Source: CAYTPI01 sp964439625 (GTDB taxonomy: Bacteria; Chloroflexota; Anaerolineae; Aggregatilineales; UBA3940). From it: DNA of 64,000 bases. A program made the position numbers and the translations under genes. This document shows positions 53,664-62,042 of this stretch, piece by piece. Numbering within the stretch: position 1 is the stretch's first letter; every line of letters begins with the position of its first letter. The notes below the pieces were generated by a model, which was given only the letters and a program-made list of their open reading frames with translations, was not told where the DNA came from and did not search any database. The stretch is taken from contig CAYTPI010000003.1 in assembly GCA_964439625.1 (NCBI GenBank), positions 180,083 through 244,082 on the forward strand, written 5' to 3'.

Positions 53664-54551
53664 CTAAATCTCTTCGTCAAGCCCGACCATGTTAGCCAAG
53701 ACTTTGTACATAACGCCGAAGTCCTCATCGGCATAACCCATCGCACTGCTAATTGCCATAATCTGAGCGGTTGCAGCTGCGCTGTTCAATGGAATATCGA
53801 GTTTCTCACCTAGTTCTAGCGCCATCGTTAAGTCTTTACGCTGACCCGTATTGTTGAACAAAGGATTCTCAGGCAGTTGAACGGCAAATGGCCCCCGATA
53901 CTTCATTGCCGGTGAGGCAATCGCGCTGTTTATCATCACCTCAAGGGCTGTCTCCTTGTCTATGCCGCTTTTTACCGCAATTAATAAGCCTTCAAACATG
54001 GCTAAAAGCTGAACAGGAATACTCAAATTGAGCGCGATTTTCAGAATAGATGCCATACCACTTTCACCGATGTAGGTAGCCTTAGGGCCAATTGTTAATA
54101 AGATCGGCTCAATCCTTTCAAAAGAGGCTTTGTCTCCACCAACCATGAAGGTGAGCTTGCCAGCTCGCACCGTCACAGGGCTACCTGAAACGGGGCAATC
54201 CAACATATGTGCCGCTTTCACAACGAAAAGAGGCGACAGTTCTTGGACAACATCTGGGCTGACAGTGCTCATGTCTGCATAGACTTTCCCTTCAGAGATG
54301 CCAGCAAGAACACCATCGTCGCCGAGCACAACCGCTCGTAACGCATCATCGTTAAAGATCATGCTGAATGTTACGTCGGCGGCTTGCGCTACTGCCCGGG
54401 GCGAATCAGCCCAGATCAGGCCTTGTTCAACAAGAGGGTCTGCCTTCGACTTGGTGCGGTTCCAGCCATAGACGGTGTGTCCTGCTTGCAGCAGTCGTTC
54501 CGTGATCGCGGTTCCCATTGCGCCCAGACCAATAAAACCTACGGTTGCCAT
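53664..54551 (-). CDS. NAD(P)-dependent beta-hydroxyacid dehydrogenase (3-hydroxyisobutyrate dehydrogenase family)
   Basis: 295 residues. IGLGAMGTAITERLL is the dinucleotide loop, DCPVSGSPVTVRAGKLTFMVGG the substrate site, and ILKIALNLSIPVQ carries the catalytic Lys. Members act on 3-hydroxyisobutyrate, tartronate semialdehyde or sugar acids. In this operon an oxidised sugar-acid intermediate is the more likely substrate. Confidence 0.9.
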   Translation of the reverse strand: MATVGFIGLGAMGTAITERLLQAGHTVYGWNRTKSKADPLVEQGLIWADSPRAVAQAADVTFSMIFNDDALRAVVLGDDGVLAGISEGKVYADMSTVSPDVVQELSPLFVVKAAHMLDCPVSGSPVTVRAGKLTFMVGGDKASFERIEPILLTIGPKATYIGESGMASILKIALNLSIPVQLLAMFEGLLIAVKSGIDKETALEVMINSAIASPAMKYRGPFAVQLPENPLFNNTGQRKDLTMALELGEKLDIPLNSAAATAQIMAISSAMGYADEDFGVMYKVLANMVGLDEEI

Positions 54552-54586
54552 AAATAACTTCCTCTATGATTGTGGCGAATAATGCA

Positions 54587-54610
54587 GCCCCTCATAGGAC
54601 GTAGAGGGGC
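54587..54610 (-). other. Stem-loop between two dehydrogenase genes
   Basis: GCCCCTC/GAGGGGC, 7 bp with a 10-base loop, without a T-run. It may stabilise or process the operon mRNA. Confidence 0.4.
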
Positions 54611-54624
54611 CGATAGTGTGTGCT

Positions 54625-55596
54625 TTAAACGTTATTGATGATATGAACCTTGATGTTATTATCGCGATCAAGGGAGGCATTGAGCGCGTCTGTTGCTTCA
54701 GTCAGGCCATAGCTGGCAGTCACCATCTTTGTAAGGTCGATGCCACCGTTGACCATGAAACGAATCGTATCTGGCCAAACATTAGGTGAACCAATGATGC
54801 CACGTATCTGGAGTGCTTTCATTTGAATAAGTCCCAGCTTGGTTGGGGCATCTCCACCGACGTTAATCCCAATATTAACAAGACGAGCATTTTGAGCAGC
54901 AACCTCAATAGTAGCTGCCATCGCCTTTGGGTTACCAGAAGCCTCAATCACGACATTGGCACCACGCCCATCTGTCAGGTCGCGGACTTGTTGTTCAAGG
55001 TCTGATCCCGGCTTGAGGGTTGCCATGGCACCGAGTGCTTTAGCAACTTCCCAACGTGACTCCATAGGGTCAACCGCGATCACTTTAGCGCCCATGCCAG
55101 CCGCGGCGGCAACACTGCATTGCCCAATGGGGCCAATACCAAATACAACAACCGTATCTGCCGCATCAATGCCGTCAGCGGCGCGAGTCGCAGCATAGGC
55201 GCAGCTAAACGGCTCAACAAGAGCCGCTTCCTCATAGGTCATTTCATCCGGAATCTTGTGCAGCCACTCCGGGCGCACTTTGAAGTATTCGGCGGCTGCG
55301 CCACTGATTGAGAAGCCAAAATGCTCTTCACCGATGGCACATTCGCCAACGACGCGATCCCCTTCGGCAAAATCCTTGACATTTGACCCCAGCGCGACCA
55401 CTTCGCCAGCCCATTCATGCCCTGGAATAACAGGGAACGTTACAGGGATAATGTAGTTGTCCGCCAACAAGTCAAAGTCAGAGTGGCACACGCCGACTTG
55501 CTTGAGATGGATCAACATCTCATCAGGCCCAATCTCAGGTTCGTCAAGGTCTGTCACGAGTGCGTTATTTGGTTCTTGGAATACGAGTGCTTTCAT
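54625..55596 (-). CDS. Zinc-dependent MDR dehydrogenase lacking the structural-zinc cysteines
   Basis: 323 residues. Catalytic zinc residues are seen in GVCHSDFDLL and GHEWAGEV; the NAD loop is GIGPIGQCSVAAAAG with an acidic AVDPMES. The four-Cys lobe of typical MDR enzymes is missing; in its place is a shorter VGECAIGEEHFGFSISGA. Polyol dehydrogenases of the sorbitol/xylitol group also lack structural zinc. It lies directly after the permease gene, pointing to oxidation of the imported compound. Confidence 0.88.
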   Translation of the reverse strand: MKALVFQEPNNALVTDLDEPEIGPDEMLIHLKQVGVCHSDFDLLADNYIIPVTFPVIPGHEWAGEVVALGSNVKDFAEGDRVVGECAIGEEHFGFSISGAAAEYFKVRPEWLHKIPDEMTYEEAALVEPFSCAYAATRAADGIDAADTVVVFGIGPIGQCSVAAAAGMGAKVIAVDPMESRWEVAKALGAMATLKPGSDLEQQVRDLTDGRGANVVIEASGNPKAMAATIEVAAQNARLVNIGINVGGDAPTKLGLIQMKALQIRGIIGSPNVWPDTIRFMVNGGIDLTKMVTASYGLTEATDALNASLDRDNNIKVHIINNV

Positions 55597-55656
55597 GTGT
55601 TTGTTTCCCTTTCATTTCGATAGTTGATGCGTTCAGTTGAGTCGGCTAAAAATGAC

Positions 55657-56880
55657 TTAGCTGGAACGATTTCCGATTTTTTCCAAAGTGTGGTCAAGCG
55701 AGATAGCGGCAATCAGCAGCAAGCCGGTGACGATCAATTTGACTTCGTCTGCGACGCCCATCAGATTCAACCCATTGGAGACGGTACCCAACACCAAACC
55801 ACCCAATAAAGCCGCACTAACACGACCTCGCCCGCCAAAGAGGCTCACTCCACCGATTACTGCAGCGGCAATCGCTTCAAGCAGGAGGCGACCCCCGCCG
55901 ATGCCGCCACCGGAACTTACCGACACACCGAGGATACGCGACGCCGCGATCACCCCAGCGAAAGCAGCCAGAGCACCGGCGATGCCAAATGCCGCCATCT
56001 TGACGCGACTGATCTTGATGCCAACACGGCGAGACGCTTCAACATTGCCTCCAATCGCATACAGGTATAGTCCAAACTGTGTTTCATTAGTGACATAGCC
56101 AGCTACAGCGATCAGACCAATGAAGATTACAACAGGGACGGGTAAGCCTTCGTGACCGTTGAGCACTGCTACCACAATCGCACCAACAGCGGCGACGCCA
56201 GCAACTGGAAACAGTACATCAGCAACGAGCGAACTTTCGATACCGACACGCTGTTTTGCCTGAAAGAACGTGAAGCGGACGACGATGAACAAGCTGAGGC
56301 CAACAGCTAAAGCCAGCCAAGACCATGGTGCAGGAATAGACGTCCCGGCAAGTTCTTCAACGCCGCTGTTCAACAGGTTATAGCGGCCTGTATCTGGTAG
56401 GAGCACACGTTGAACACCGTTCAACAAGAGACCAACCGCCAAGGTGATCACAAAGGAAGGGACGCCGAACCATGTGATCCAGCGGCCTGAGATAACCCCG
56501 ATGAAGAAGCCAAGAATGACGGCTGCAATGATCGCAGTTGCTGGGGACCAGCCAGCTTCTACAACCAACATGGACATAAACACAGCGGCAACGCCACTGG
56601 TGGCAGCAACAGAGAGGTCGATCTCGCCGATTAGCAGAACAAAGATAATTCCAAGAGCAACCACGCCCGTCACGACACTTTGTAGCATCAAGTTTGACAG
56701 GTTACGGCTGGATAGGAACACATCGCTCTGCGTACTAAAGAAGATACCCAGCACCATTAGTGCAAGCACAACTGGCAAGGCACGTAGATCCCGCCCGATG
56801 ATTTGCAGCACCCTGTTAAAACCCCACTCGTCGGTGGTCTTTGCGTCGGGTGGCTCTGAAACGTTGACGGAGTTAGCCAT
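55657..56880 (-). CDS. Sugar ABC transporter permease (XylH/RbsC-type)
   Basis: 407 residues, ten or more helices, family BPD_transp_2. GVVALGIIFVLLIGEIDLSVAATSGVAAVF is characteristic, as is AAIAAAVIGGVSLFGGRGRVSAALLGGLVLG near the C-terminus. The length exceeds RbsC (about 320) and fits XylH. It should form a homodimer served by the half-size ATPase 12 bases upstream. The insertion around residues 215-275 is largely hydrophobic. Confidence 0.92.
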   Translation of the reverse strand: MANSVNVSEPPDAKTTDEWGFNRVLQIIGRDLRALPVVLALMVLGIFFSTQSDVFLSSRNLSNLMLQSVVTGVVALGIIFVLLIGEIDLSVAATSGVAAVFMSMLVVEAGWSPATAIIAAVILGFFIGVISGRWITWFGVPSFVITLAVGLLLNGVQRVLLPDTGRYNLLNSGVEELAGTSIPAPWSWLALAVGLSLFIVVRFTFFQAKQRVGIESSLVADVLFPVAGVAAVGAIVVAVLNGHEGLPVPVVIFIGLIAVAGYVTNETQFGLYLYAIGGNVEASRRVGIKISRVKMAAFGIAGALAAFAGVIAASRILGVSVSSGGGIGGGRLLLEAIAAAVIGGVSLFGGRGRVSAALLGGLVLGTVSNGLNLMGVADEVKLIVTGLLLIAAISLDHTLEKIGNRSS

Positions 56881-56892
56881 GTTTCACCTTCC

Positions 56893-57669
56893 TCACTGGG
56901 CCTTGTTGATGGCGGCATCACCACCGACCATTGCATTGACAATTTGCTCGCCAGTCACATCCCTTGGGTTGAAGCTAGCAACGTTTTTCCCGAGTCGAAG
57001 TACTTCAACACGATTTGTAACTTCCAGGACGAAGTTGTGAATATCATGCGAGATAACCAAAACGGCGATACCCTCGTTGGCGAGGTTACGAACTAAGTCG
57101 TGGATTTGGTCTGCGGCTGAGTGGCTTAAAGCCGCTGTTGGTTCGTCTAACAAAATCACTTTTGCGTTACCGAGCAGTGCCCGGGCAACAGCGACGTTTT
57201 GCCGCTGCCCACCGGACATCGCCCCGACTGGCCTTGTCAACGAAATGCTGTCCAAGCGGAGTTGTGTCAGTAGCTCTCGGGAATGGCTTTCCGCGGCTGC
57301 ACGCTGGATGCGTGCCCCAAAGATTTTGGGCCCGGTCAGCTCATGCCCTAGAAAGATGTTGGACACAGCATCGAGGTTGTTGCACAAGGCCAGGTCTTGG
57401 TAAACCGTATGAACGCCTAGTCGATTGGCATCTCCGGGTTGGCGCACATCGACTTTTTTACCCTGGAAAAAGTACTCACCAGCATCTGGAAGTAAGACAC
57501 CAGACATGATTTTGACAAGCGTGGATTTACCTGCACCGTTGTCGCCAACCAGCCCAACTACTTCACCTGGATGAATGTGAATACCAGCGTCAACCAAGGC
57601 ATTGACACCACCAAAGCTTTTTGATATGCTGCGGAGTTCAATTAGCTTCTCGCCATTCGCTGTTGTCAT
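56893..57669 (-). CDS. Sugar ABC transporter ATPase, half-size (FrcA-like)
   Basis: 258 residues, one ABC domain. Walker A GDNGAGKST, Q loop VYQDLALCNNLDAVSNIFLG, signature MSGGQRQNVAVARAL, Walker B VILLDEPTAALS, switch His in VISHDIHNF: all intact. RbsA, XylG and MglA carry two ABC domains in about 500 residues; this protein matches only the first, so it must dimerise or pair with another domain. The histidine kinase at 62035 has a degraded domain of the same subfamily. Confidence 0.92.
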   Translation of the reverse strand: MTTANGEKLIELRSISKSFGGVNALVDAGIHIHPGEVVGLVGDNGAGKSTLVKIMSGVLLPDAGEYFFQGKKVDVRQPGDANRLGVHTVYQDLALCNNLDAVSNIFLGHELTGPKIFGARIQRAAAESHSRELLTQLRLDSISLTRPVGAMSGGQRQNVAVARALLGNAKVILLDEPTAALSHSAADQIHDLVRNLANEGIAVLVISHDIHNFVLEVTNRVEVLRLGKNVASFNPRDVTGEQIVNAMVGGDAAINKAQ

Positions 57670-57700
57670 AAAAAATCTCTTTATTTTCTGGTTTGTCTAC

Positions 57701-57733
57701 AAAATTGGGCGAGTGTATCCATCCCTCGCCCAA
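57701..57733 (-). terminator. Intrinsic terminator or attenuator after the sugar-binding protein gene
   Basis: TTGGGCGAG/CTCGCCCAA, 9 bp with an 11-base loop, followed on the minus strand by TTTTG. It lies between the binding-protein stop and the ATPase gene and would keep binding protein in excess over the membrane components. Confidence 0.75.
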
Positions 57734-57750
57734 CCAATTACTGATTACAA

Positions 57751-59218
57751 TTACTCAAGGTTTGCCTGGCAGATGTCGGTATCTTCACCGCCCTGGCAGA
57801 CTTCTTCCCACGTCCACACACCCGCATCGACAACCGTACTTACGTTATCAATCGTGATATTCTGTACTGGTAAGTAGACGGCTGGAACATCCATAAACTC
57901 GTTATTAACGGCACCGTTGACCATATCTTCTGGTACGCCTTCACCTTCAAGGAGCGACGCAGCAACTTGAGCCGCAGCATCAGCCATGACGGATAGGTCT
58001 TTGAAGACGGTGTTATCTTGATAACCCTGGATGATGAACTGCATTGCTTCAACCGTGGCATCCTGACCGCCGGTTACGATCACTTCGCCCGGTTCATAAC
58101 CTTGCGAAATTAGCGCAGCGACAGAGCCGCCCGTAGTGCCATCATTCATGCCGAGGAACATATCGATGTCTGGGTTCTGCGTCAGGCAGTCCTCAGCGAA
58201 ATCTTGTGCCAGCGTCGGGTCCCAGTTCGGGGTGAACTGTTCACAAACGACTTCCACCCGACCATCATCGATCAGCGGCTGCAAAAATTCATTCTGACCA
58301 ATCTCATACTGGGTGGTGCCAAATTCACCCTGGTTACCTTTGACGCGCCCAATCTTGATCACGTCTTGGTCGAGACCCTCGATTAACTCAAGGGCACGCT
58401 CACCCTGTGCTTGACCAACTGCCAACGCATCGAACAGCACATGCGCTTCTGCCGAGCCGCCAATAGCGTCGTGCTCATACAGCAGCACAGGTACACCCGC
58501 TTCTGCCGCAGCTTCTAGACTACCAGCCGCTAGGTTCGCATCTGAAGACGTATAGACGATTAAGTCAGCACCCTGTGTGATGGCATCTTCAACCAGTTGT
58601 TGCTGCAATGCCGGGTCACCTTCGCCATTCTGGATGATCACTTCAGCGTTCGGCGCGTAGCCAGCTAAAGCCTCTTCGAAGAAGGGGGCGTCACGCCGCG
58701 TGAAGCGAATGGTTGTGCTGTTTGGCAGCATGAAGTACACCAACGCCTCTTCGTCAGTCGTGAAATCAGAACCAGAACTACTACTTGGGATTGGCTCACC
58801 AGCGAGTGCAGCTGAACAGATGTCGGTATCTTCACCGCCCTGGCAGACTTCTTCCCACGTCCACACACCCGNNNNNNNNNNNNNNNNNNNNNNNNNNNNN
58901 NNNNNNNNNNNNNNNNNNNNNNNNNNNNNNNNNNNNNNNNNNNNNNNNNNNNNNNNNNNNNNNNNNNNNNNCGAAGAAGGGGGCGTCACGCCGCGTGAAG
59001 CGAATGGTTGTGCTGTTTGGCAGCATAAAATATACTAGCGCCTCTTCGTCGGTGGATGGCTCAACCATTTCTTCTTCCATTTCTTCCTCAACCTCTTCTT
59101 CACCTTCGGCTTCCGCCTCCGGTGTTTCCTCAGCCGGGGGAGCACAGCCCACGACGACAACGAGAACGAAGATTGTCAGCAGGCTGACAAGTATCTTGAG
59201 AAGATTTTTGTTCTTCAT
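57751..59218 (-). CDS. Sugar-binding lipoprotein with two tandem XylF-like domains, interrupted by an assembly gap
   Basis: The N-terminus at 59218 has a signal with lipobox VVVVGC (Cys25), then a Glu-rich tether and the start of a periplasmic-binding domain (TDEEALVYFMLPNSTTIRFT). After the N-run the sequence resumes at the end of such a domain (GVWTWEEVCQGGEDTDIC), passes through a Ser-rich linker (PSSSSGSDF) and runs into a second full domain with the same beginning and end. The repeat offset is 1047 bases (349 codons), and the gap should be 852 bases if both copies are equally long. Then the frame is continuous: one polypeptide of about 739 residues. The complete domain resembles D-xylose/ribose-type binding proteins; the ligand is unknown. 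Confidence 0.8.
57770..59026. repeat. Paired 55-base identical repeats bounding the assembly gap
   Basis: 57770-57824 is identical to 58817-58871, which ends at the gap, and 58677-58731 is identical to 58972-59026, which begins at the gap. Beyond these points the copies diverge, partly at synonymous sites. Equal 55-base edges on both sides suggest a de Bruijn assembly with k=55 that collapsed the internal repeat; this last step is inference. Confidence 0.85.
58872..58971. other. Assembly gap (100 N)
   Basis: Exactly 100 undetermined bases, a conventional placeholder. From the flanking repeats I predict that 852 bases of the first binding domain are missing here. Confidence 0.98.
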
Positions 59219-59338
59219 AATTTGTCCCTTTCATGTAAGTTTTAGTGGTTAACGTTTTTGAATTGTTAGTGACGTATCTAGACTGTTATCAGAGCGTGAC
59301 GGCTTGCATTGGCGAGTAACCTCCTCTTCGGTGGGACG

Positions 59339-60124
59339 CTAATGAACTTCAACTCCACCTGTAACGTTTACGGCCTCACCCGTTATCTGTACGGAGATGT
59401 CAGATGACAGAAACACCACCGTTTGGGCGACGTCATCCACAGTTAAGGGAATTGGTAGTGGGAAACTAGAGCGGAATCTCTGCCTAAATTCATCCGGGGT
59501 GATGCCTAGGTATTCACTTCTTTCGGCAAAGGCCTCTTCGGACATGGCATTGCCCAGCCCGGCTGGACACACCGCATTAACATTAATCTTGTACGGTGCT
59601 ACTTCGAGGGCGAGCGCCTGCGTCAGGTTAATAATGGCAGCCTTGGTCGCGGAATAAGCAGTGTTGAAAGGTTCGCCGGTTTTACCTGCAATCGAGGAGA
59701 TGTTGACGATCTTGCCGTATTCTTCTGCCATCATGTGTTGCAATGCAGCCTTCGAACACAGGAAAATGCCGTTCAAGTTTACATCAATGACATTGTTCCA
59801 TCCGGCTTCGTCAAAGTCAGACAGAGGTCCCTGTGGGCCAAGGATGCCTGCATTATTGACTAAGATGTCAAGCCTACCCAATTGGGTAATTGTCTGGTGA
59901 ACCATCGTATTGACATGCACGCTGTCGGTTACATCTACCTGAATAGCAATAGCTTGGCCCTGTGTGTCGTTTACCTCTTCAGCGACGCGCTGCGCGCTGC
60001 CTAGGTTGTAGTCGGCAATGGCCACACGAGCACCTTCCGACGCCAAGGCGAGCGCAATACTCCGCCCTAGGTCACCACCACCACCGGTAACGATGGCTAC
60101 TCTATCTCTAAGCTTGAGATCCAT
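59339..60124 (-). CDS. Short-chain dehydrogenase/reductase
   Basis: About 261 residues from the ATG at 60124, five bases after the stop of the VOC gene; the frame extends to a GTG at 60139 inside it. TGGGGDLGRS is the cofactor loop, LVNNAGILG and NISSIAG follow, and YSATKAAI has the catalytic Tyr and Lys. ADYN after the second strand favours NAD. It probably oxidises the imported sugar or polyol. The binding-protein gene follows after 120 bases. Confidence 0.92.
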   Translation of the reverse strand: MDLKLRDRVAIVTGGGGDLGRSIALALASEGARVAIADYNLGSAQRVAEEVNDTQGQAIAIQVDVTDSVHVNTMVHQTITQLGRLDILVNNAGILGPQGPLSDFDEAGWNNVIDVNLNGIFLCSKAALQHMMAEEYGKIVNISSIAGKTGEPFNTAYSATKAAIINLTQALALEVAPYKINVNAVCPAGLGNAMSEEAFAERSEYLGITPDEFRQRFRSSFPLPIPLTVDDVAQTVVFLSSDISVQITGEAVNVTGGVEVH

Positions 60125-60129
60125 GCAGT

Positions 60130-60651
60130 TTAGGCCCACCCGCGCGACTTTTTATACGCGTCAATTCCCGCTTGGCGCTTCCCTTCGTCATAGTGGGAGA
60201 TATTGACCAACTCGAGCGAGTGCCCGTCGGGGTCTTTGAAATAGACCCAGCTCCAGCCATCTAACACGCTATGCTCCTCTACGACATCATTGACGTTGAC
60301 ATCACTGTTGAAGACAACCCCATGCGCTTCGAGTTCCTTTTTCTTAGCGTGGATATCATCAACATAAAACGCGATGTGGCATGACCCGGTTACATACAGC
60401 GGTAAGGGCTGGCTCAAGGGCCAATCGGGGCTGCTATATTCCATCAGTTCGATGATCACACTACCGTCATCTGCTTGAAGGCACACAGTACGCGTTGCAG
60501 CTCCTTTGATACCCACACCCTTCTCAAGAAGGGGGCCGCGCCCGATGGGTGTTGGCTCATAGAGGAACTCTAAACCGAGCACGTTATGGTAGAAGTCAAT
60601 TGAACGGTCGAGGTCTTTAACGACCATCGCAAAATGATGTACTGATTTCAT
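60130..60651 (-). CDS. VOC-superfamily (glyoxalase/dioxygenase-like) protein
   Basis: About 173 residues from the ATG at 60651, where the family N-terminus begins (SVHHFAMVVKDLDRSIDFYHNVLGLEF); earlier ATGs at 60681 and 60693 are possible, and AAGGA lies about 12 bases before 60651. Two beta-alpha-beta-beta-beta modules are seen, with metal-type positions in VHHFAM, VIIELMEY, CHIAFYVDD and SLELVNI. Substrate unknown. First gene of the minus-strand operon. Confidence 0.85.
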   Translation of the reverse strand: MKSVHHFAMVVKDLDRSIDFYHNVLGLEFLYEPTPIGRGPLLEKGVGIKGAATRTVCLQADDGSVIIELMEYSSPDWPLSQPLPLYVTGSCHIAFYVDDIHAKKKELEAHGVVFNSDVNVNDVVEEHSVLDGWSWVYFKDPDGHSLELVNISHYDEGKRQAGIDAYKKSRGWA

Positions 60652-60750
60652 CTGAAAATTGCATCCTTCTTTGGTTGCCATTATTCTTGGCATAGAAAAG
60701 GTTTTCTACATGAAACGCCAACTATTAACATGGCCACCTCATCTAGAGAG

Positions 60751-60899
60751 GTGAGATATCGGCATTAGTCAAAATGGTTTGGGTCATACTATCAATAGGT
60801 GGTAATGCGAGATAGCTCATCTATACACTTTTGATGTTTGGAAGACATCTCGCATCACACTTTAGCTTGTTGTATTTAGTGTATAGTGGCTTATCTCGT
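60751..60899. promoter_or_regulatory. Cluster of four YGAGAT motifs in the divergent promoter region
   Basis: Copies: GTGAGATATC (60751-60760, +), GCGAGATAGC (60807-60816, +), GCGAGATGTC (60853-60844, -), ACGAGATAAG (60899-60890, -). The inner pair forms a 9-bp inverted repeat, ATGCGAGAT/ATCTCGCAT (60805-60813 and 60847-60855). A CACCTC/GAGGTG inverted repeat (60735-60753) overlaps the first copy. A possible -10 box TATAGT (60882-60887) for the regulator gene lies between copies three and four. These are candidate operators of the LuxR-type regulator; unproven. Confidence 0.45.
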
Positions 60900-60942
60900 G
60901 GTTGGAACCCTCTTACCCCGGAAACCATCTAATGGATTCCTC

Positions 60943-60960
60943 TTAGGGGGTATCCCCTAA
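60943..60960. promoter_or_regulatory. Palindrome TTAGGGG-GTAT-CCCCTAA
   Basis: A perfect 7-bp inverted repeat around GTAT, 33 bases before the response-regulator ATG. It lies in the probable 5' leader, so it could be an operator or an RNA hairpin; no T-run follows. Confidence 0.45.
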
Positions 60961-60992
60961 TTGTGAAAACTTGAACTTAATTGGATTGAACG

Positions 60993-62042
60993 ATGCTACC
61001 AAAAGCTGAAGCTATTCGTGTATTGCTTGCTGATGATCACGCTGTTGTGCGGGAAGGTCTACGCAATGCCTTGCGTAGCCTGGATAGTATGGAGGTTGTT
61101 GCAGAAGTCGGCGATGGTAGTGAGTTGTTAAAAATACTCGATGAACTTGACCTTGACTTAATTTTACTCGATATCACGATGCCCCATTTCGACCCGTTTG
61201 AGGGCATAAAACACATCAAAGAGCGCTACCCAAACCTTCTGATTCTAGTCGTCTCGGCATTTGACGATGACGTATACGTACAAGGAATGTTGAATGCTGG
61301 GGTCAATGGGTACCACCTCAAGGATCAACCGCTCAGCGACCTTCGGCTAGCGATCAAACGGGTGCTAGAAGGTCAGCGCTGGATATCCGGCCCCTTGGTT
61401 GAAACGCTGTTGCGTGGCCCAAAAACACCACTGCCCGTGCTTACAAAGCGGCAGCAAGATATCTTGCAGTGTTTAGTGCAAGGTTATGATAACCGAGCTA
61501 TTGCGCACGAGCTGGGCCTGAGCATCAAAACAGTTGAGAATCATCTGACGCGTTTATATCGTCAATTAGAGGTCAAGAGTAGGCTTGAAGCTGTGAACTA
61601 TGTTCACGAGCATCCAGAAATTTTCCCTGAGTTAGCTCGTGCCCCCGAAGTTGAAGACATCGACCTGCCTGCTCCAGGACAGGGTGCGCTGCTGATTGTC
61701 GATGACAATTCTCGCTACCGTTACCACATGCGGCGGATGATGGTTAAGTTTGCCCCTACAGCCAAAGTATATGAGGCTTCGAGCGTGGAGGAAGCGGTTG
61801 GCATTGCTCGCGAAGTCATCCCTCAGTTGACTCTAATCGATGTTATTTTGCAAGACGAGGATGGCATTGACTGTGCCCAGCAAATCCTGGAAATACATCC
61901 GAACATTCCGTTGGTGCTAATCAGCGCCTACCCTGAATTCCGTCAACGTGCTTTGGAGGCGGGTGTCTTTGCCTTCCTCGACAAGCGTGATTTAGACATC
62001 AACGCACTACGAGAACTACTGTTGGATGTTATCGATGGCTGA
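60993..62042 (+). CDS. Response regulator with REC-LuxR HTH-REC architecture
   Basis: 349 residues. First receiver about 1-130: LLADDHAVVREG, acceptor Asp60 in LILLDITMP, VVSAFDDD, HLKDQP. LuxR/NarL HTH about 150-205: LTKRQQDILQCLVQGYDNRAIAHELGL then IKTVENHLTRLYRQL. Second receiver about 229-349: LLIVDDNSRY, acceptor Asp283 in LTLIDVIL, LISAYPEF, FLDKRD. Both receivers keep the acidic pair, the Asp and the Lys. NarL-type regulators normally end with the HTH. It overlaps the kinase gene by eight bases, a clear pair, and is divergent from the sugar operon it probably controls. Confidence 0.93.
   Translation: MLPKAEAIRVLLADDHAVVREGLRNALRSLDSMEVVAEVGDGSELLKILDELDLDLILLDITMPHFDPFEGIKHIKERYPNLLILVVSAFDDDVYVQGMLNAGVNGYHLKDQPLSDLRLAIKRVLEGQRWISGPLVETLLRGPKTPLPVLTKRQQDILQCLVQGYDNRAIAHELGLSIKTVENHLTRLYRQLEVKSRLEAVNYVHEHPEIFPELARAPEVEDIDLPAPGQGALLIVDDNSRYRYHMRRMMVKFAPTAKVYEASSVEEAVGIAREVIPQLTLIDVILQDEDGIDCAQQILEIHPNIPLVLISAYPEFRQRALEAGVFAFLDKRDLDINALRELLLDVIDG

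Noticed and set aside
58832..59218. Two separate binding-protein genes on either side of the N-run
   Set aside because: The second domain has no signal peptide, start codon or ribosome site, only a Ser-rich linker after the first domain's C-terminal motif; apparent frame change depends on the arbitrary 100-N length.
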